DNA of 64,000 bases from Opitutaceae bacterium (GTDB lineage: Bacteria; Verrucomicrobiota; Verrucomicrobiia; Opitutales; Opitutaceae). Positions 62,286 to 64,000 of the stretch are shown one piece after another (positions within the stretch are counted from its first letter, which is position 1; each line of letters begins with the position of its first letter). The position numbers were made by a program, and so were the translations under genes. Under the pieces are notes generated by a model that saw only the letters and a list, made by a program, of their open reading frames with translations, was not told where the DNA came from and did no database searches. The stretch lies in the NCBI GenBank assembly GCA_016711225.1, contig JADJTK010000034.1, positions 6,327 through 70,326 on the forward strand, read 5' to 3'.

Positions 62286-62737
62286 GTCCACACTGTGGAC
62301 GCCTCATCGGCCGAGGGGGTAGATAGTACCGACACCCTGGGCTCTAGATTAGTGATCGGGCCCAGCAGTGGTGGTGGGGGTGGAGTAGTAACCCACCCCC
62401 TAGAAAGGGGTGTCTGTACTACAGACACCCTGGCGCCGGGGCGGTCCGATTTGAAACCGGACCGCCAGCAGCGGTGGACGGCACATCGGCGCAGAGGGTC
62501 TAACCGTTGGGAATACCCTCGGCAGTACTGAGGGTATTCGCTGCGCATAGACCCTTGATTCCCGGTTTGAAACCGGAGATTCAACCCCGATTTCAAATCG
62601 GAGTCGGCCGACCTAGCTACTACCGAGGGCACATCGGCCGGCGAATCCATGGGCGCGACGTTTCCCGGTTTGAAACCGGAGAACCCACTCCAGTTTGAAA
62701 CCGGAGTGAGCCGCGATTCCCCTCCATTGTATGGAGG
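62286..62737. repeat. Array of about ten hairpins, including five CCGGTTTGAAACCGG-type palindromes
   Basis: In order: GTCCACA-C-TGTGGAC (62286), CTGGGC/GCCCAG (62337-62365), GGGGGTGG/CCACCCCC (62376-62400), GGTGTCTGT-act-ACAGACACC (62409), GGCGGTCCG/CGGACCGCC with ATTTGAAAC loop (62440), a nested AGGGTCTA/TAGACCCT around AATACCCTC/GAGGGTATT (62495-62555), CCGGTTT-G-AAACCGG (62562), CCGATTT-C-AAATCGG (62587), GTCGGCCGAC (62603), CCGGTTT-G-AAACCGG (62665), a mismatched copy ACTCCAGTTT-G-AAACCGGAGT (62687) and CCTCCAT-tgt-ATGGAGG (62721). No gene is credible here. See findings. Confidence 0.85.
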
Positions 62738-62790
62738 ATAGCTCCAGGCGCCAAGGGTGTCCACTACTACGGGCCCCCCTTCCGTCCAAT

Positions 62791-62824
62791 AAAAAGCCCC
62801 GGTACCGCTGACACGGCCCGGGCT
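62791..62824 (-). terminator. Minus-strand terminator candidate
   Basis: Read on the minus strand, AGCCCGGG and CCGGGGCT form a stem with one mismatch, followed by TTTTTATT. It would stop transcription entering from the right into the hairpin array or end a small minus-strand RNA. Confidence 0.5.
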
Positions 62825-63123
62825 CCAAGGAAGATCCAGATATGGAAACGGCTAAACCAATGACACCTCGTGAACAGCCTGGCAAGCCATCCCCGATTTG
62901 AGATCCGGCATGGCGCCGCAGGCTTGACCCTTCGCCCAGGTGCCGCCAGTGTCCGCCCCGTTGGGCTGCCGTAGAAAAGCTGCCTGGCAAACTCAGTTCG
63001 CCGAAGAAAATGGAATCCAAAGCAGATTTTGGGCTGTGCGTACGGCCGTCGAAAGACGGGGGGCATTTCCATGCCTCTTTTCTACCCGTGCGTGCAGCCC
63101 ATTTCGTTTGGAGAAATAGCACC
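62825..63123. other. Short stretch with only tiny open frames
   Basis: Two tiny frames deserve mention. One starts at 62841 after an AAGGAAGA ribosome-site-like sequence (METAKPMTPREQPGK, then a stop or shift). The other is at 63010 (MESKADFGLCVRPSKDGGHF), in frame with the gene at 63124. Neither can be supported as a gene alone. Confidence 0.35.
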
Positions 63124-63515
63124 ATGTCCAACATCGTCACCATCACCGCGGCTTCCCAGTCGCTCGTTACGCCCTGACCGTCACCGCCGAGCAGTTCGAA
63201 ATGCTCCTCGAGACCGCCGCCGAGCACCTCCAGAGCAACCTCAACGGCGCCGCCGCCGACCTCGAGGGGGAAGACCTCCTCCGCGCCGCCGAAGAGGAAT
63301 TGGGCGTTGAGGGGCTCCGCGCCACCGGCCGGGACTACCTTGCGCGCGCCGCGATGGCCGAGGCCGATGGGCATGGAGATCGCCCCCATGTAAGCGGTCT
63401 GCGGGAGACCGGGGATGACTACCTTGCCGATGCGGAGCAACTCGCCGAGTTCCACGGGGAGGCCGTCGGGCTCTACCGTGCGTTGCTCACGCAGGCTCCG
63501 CAGCTCGTTGCCTGA
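63124..63515 (+). pseudogene. Small element protein, about 130 aa, one base lost near 63150
   Basis: ATG at 63124 with ribosome site GGAGA nine bases upstream. It reads MSNIVTIT then stops at 63174 unless one base is restored near 63148-63155, after which RYALTVTAEQFEMLLETAAE and EFHGEAVGLYRALLTQAPQL follow. The corrected protein is acidic and helical, with a repeated RATGRDYLARA / RETGDDYLADA unit. A strong terminator follows at 63541. Unknown function. Confidence 0.5.
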
Positions 63516-63516
63516 C

Positions 63517-63533
63517 GTGGAAACGGTTTCCAC
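63517..63533. repeat. Palindrome GTGGAAAC-G-GTTTCCAC
   Basis: A perfect 8-bp inverted repeat with a 1-nt centre, just after the stop codon. The single-base centre and GTTTC-type arms resemble the elements of the 62.5-kb array. Confidence 0.55.
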
Positions 63534-63540
63534 CAGCGCC

Positions 63541-63569
63541 GCCCCCGGACTACCACCGGGGGCTTTTTT
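63541..63569 (+). terminator. Strong intrinsic terminator at the right end of the element
   Basis: GCCCCCGG (63541-63548) and CCGGGGGC (63556-63563) with a 7-nt loop, followed by six T residues. It isolates the element from the tRNA gene. Confidence 0.9.
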
Positions 63570-63685
63570 GTGTCATCACAAACCGGAGCGCCCGAGGGCA
63601 AAGGAGGGTTTGGGAAACCGGACAAATACCGGACACCAAACTTTTCTTCGCTCCCTCTTTCTTTCGTAACTCGTTGCTTTAGAAG

Positions 63686-63730
63686 TGGCTGCCCGGCCTG
63701 GATTCGAACCAGGACTAGGTGAGTCAAAGT
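63686..63730. repeat. attR: 45-bp repeat within tRNA-Gln(UUG)
   Basis: Identical to 56192-56236. It covers CCA, the acceptor 3' strand, the T arm, the variable loop and the 3' side of the anticodon arm, the usual attachment segment for tRNA-targeting integrases. Confidence 0.92.
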
Positions 63731-63760
63731 CACCTGTGCTACCTTTACACCACCAGGCAG
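63686..63760 (-). tRNA. tRNA-Gln (anticodon UUG)
   Basis: 75 nt on the minus strand. The acceptor stem is CTGCCTG/CGGGCAG (one G-T pair) with encoded CCA. The anticodon stem GGTGA/TCACC holds loop CTTTGAC with TTG at 34-36, and the T arm has GGTTCGAATCC. It reads CAA. The 3' part was restored by the integrated element and the gene remains intact. The 240 bp to its right (63761-64000) show no gene. Confidence 0.95.
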
Positions 63761-64000
63761 TGGAGCGCGCAACCTGCCGGCCCCACCGCGGCGCGTCAAG
63801 GGCGGAGGCGCAACGTTTTTACACAAGGGTTCTCTCGCCTCGTCGACTACCTCATCGACTCCCTCCGCCTCGCCCCTTCGCCGTCAGCGGGCCCCACCGC
63901 CCCGCCCCAGAATTCGTCCTGCCCAGCCCTTTGCGCCCGGCCCAGGAAAACCGTTCCCGTCCCGCCCAGACGACGCTTGCCAGCGCATCCGTGCAAAACG

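Larger units (their letters stand above)
56192..63730. mobile_element. 7.5-kb integrative element inserted in tRNA-Gln(UUG)
   Basis: It is bounded by perfect 45-bp direct repeats of the tRNA 3' end. It carries a tyrosine recombinase next to the left repeat, an unknown 222-aa protein, an AlpA/Xis-like protein, small ORFs, a DnaB/RepA-type helicase, an HTH protein, helical proteins, iteron-like repeats and a hairpin array. No capsid, terminase, relaxase or conjugation genes are visible. The best description is a minimal replicating integrative element or phage satellite; several of its genes carry frame disruptions. Confidence 0.85.

Noticed and set aside
62286..62737. CRISPR array interpretation of the repeated palindromes
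   Set aside because: Repeats are 15-20 bp with irregular spacing (25, 78, 116 bp between centres) and no cas genes; spacer lengths are not constant.
62613..63533. Long open frame on the minus strand (about 306 codons) across the hairpin array and the small right-end gene
   Set aside because: It is antisense to the ribosome-site-led gene at 63124, spans the palindrome array, and reads low-complexity Gly/Glu/Leu and Ser/Arg sequence with no recognisable domain.

Overview
The window is about 64 kb of GC-rich bacterial chromosome, very probably from a member of Verrucomicrobiota close to Opitutaceae. Support comes from the mix of content: Ig-like plus delta-60 repeat secreted proteins with a verrucomicrobial-style C-terminal domain, PadR regulators paired with PspC or with duplicated ABC permeases, hybrid histidine kinases, FloA/NfeD, frequent GTG starts with weak Shine-Dalgarno signals, and many palindromic spacer repeats. 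No species call is possible from sequence reading alone.

Layout. 1-2116: end of a GH2-type glycosidase, a small orphan gene and an intracellular GH5 glycosidase. 2409-4968: argA (one frameshift) and a convergent aldo/keto reductase with two [4Fe-4S] motifs. 5221-9487: the envelope/isoprenoid cluster uppS-cdsA-dxr-rseP, then an outer-membrane beta-barrel gene. 11055-13952: a fatty-acid desaturase divergent from a PadR-PspC pair with operator-like palindromes between them. 14174-21222: cupin, hemH, a hybrid histidine kinase, CPBP protease, thiL and tsaE. 21420-29859: a membrane hybrid histidine kinase, an orphan Arg/Gly-rich protein, tRNA-Leu, a phosphoesterase, uvrB and a universal stress protein. 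30140-36633: one giant secreted protein with an internal tandem duplication. 36914-40408: a copper-type P-ATPase whose reading frame contains spacer-type repeats, plus a companion membrane protein. 40688-45268: a helical protein, clpS, proS, nagB and a membrane-anchored protein. 45654-51032: an nfeD-nfeD-floA membrane-microdomain operon followed by two coiled-coil membrane proteins. 51416-52569: aldose epimerase and tRNA-Gln(CUG).

52570-63760 is accessory DNA bounded by two tRNA-Gln genes. It holds a PadR/duplicated-permease module and then a 7.5-kb integrative element inserted in the 3' end of tRNA-Gln(UUG), with perfect 45-bp att repeats. The element encodes a tyrosine recombinase, small DNA-binding proteins and a DnaB/RepA-type helicase, but no capsid, conjugation or recognisable defence genes. 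Two non-coding structures stand out: six ACTGCCA iterons next to a perfect palindrome in the 3' part of the helicase gene (60395-60490), and a 450-bp run of about ten hairpins (62286-62737), five of them built on CCGGTTTGAAACCGG-like palindromes arranged as two pairs with 25-bp centre spacing. These are the best candidates for something undescribed.

A cross-cutting caveat is that several genes carry one apparent single-base indel (argA, the giant secreted protein, the P-ATPase, its companion, nfeD), and the element's replication genes carry many. Most are single-base losses beside homopolymers. They may be consensus errors, real decay, or both.
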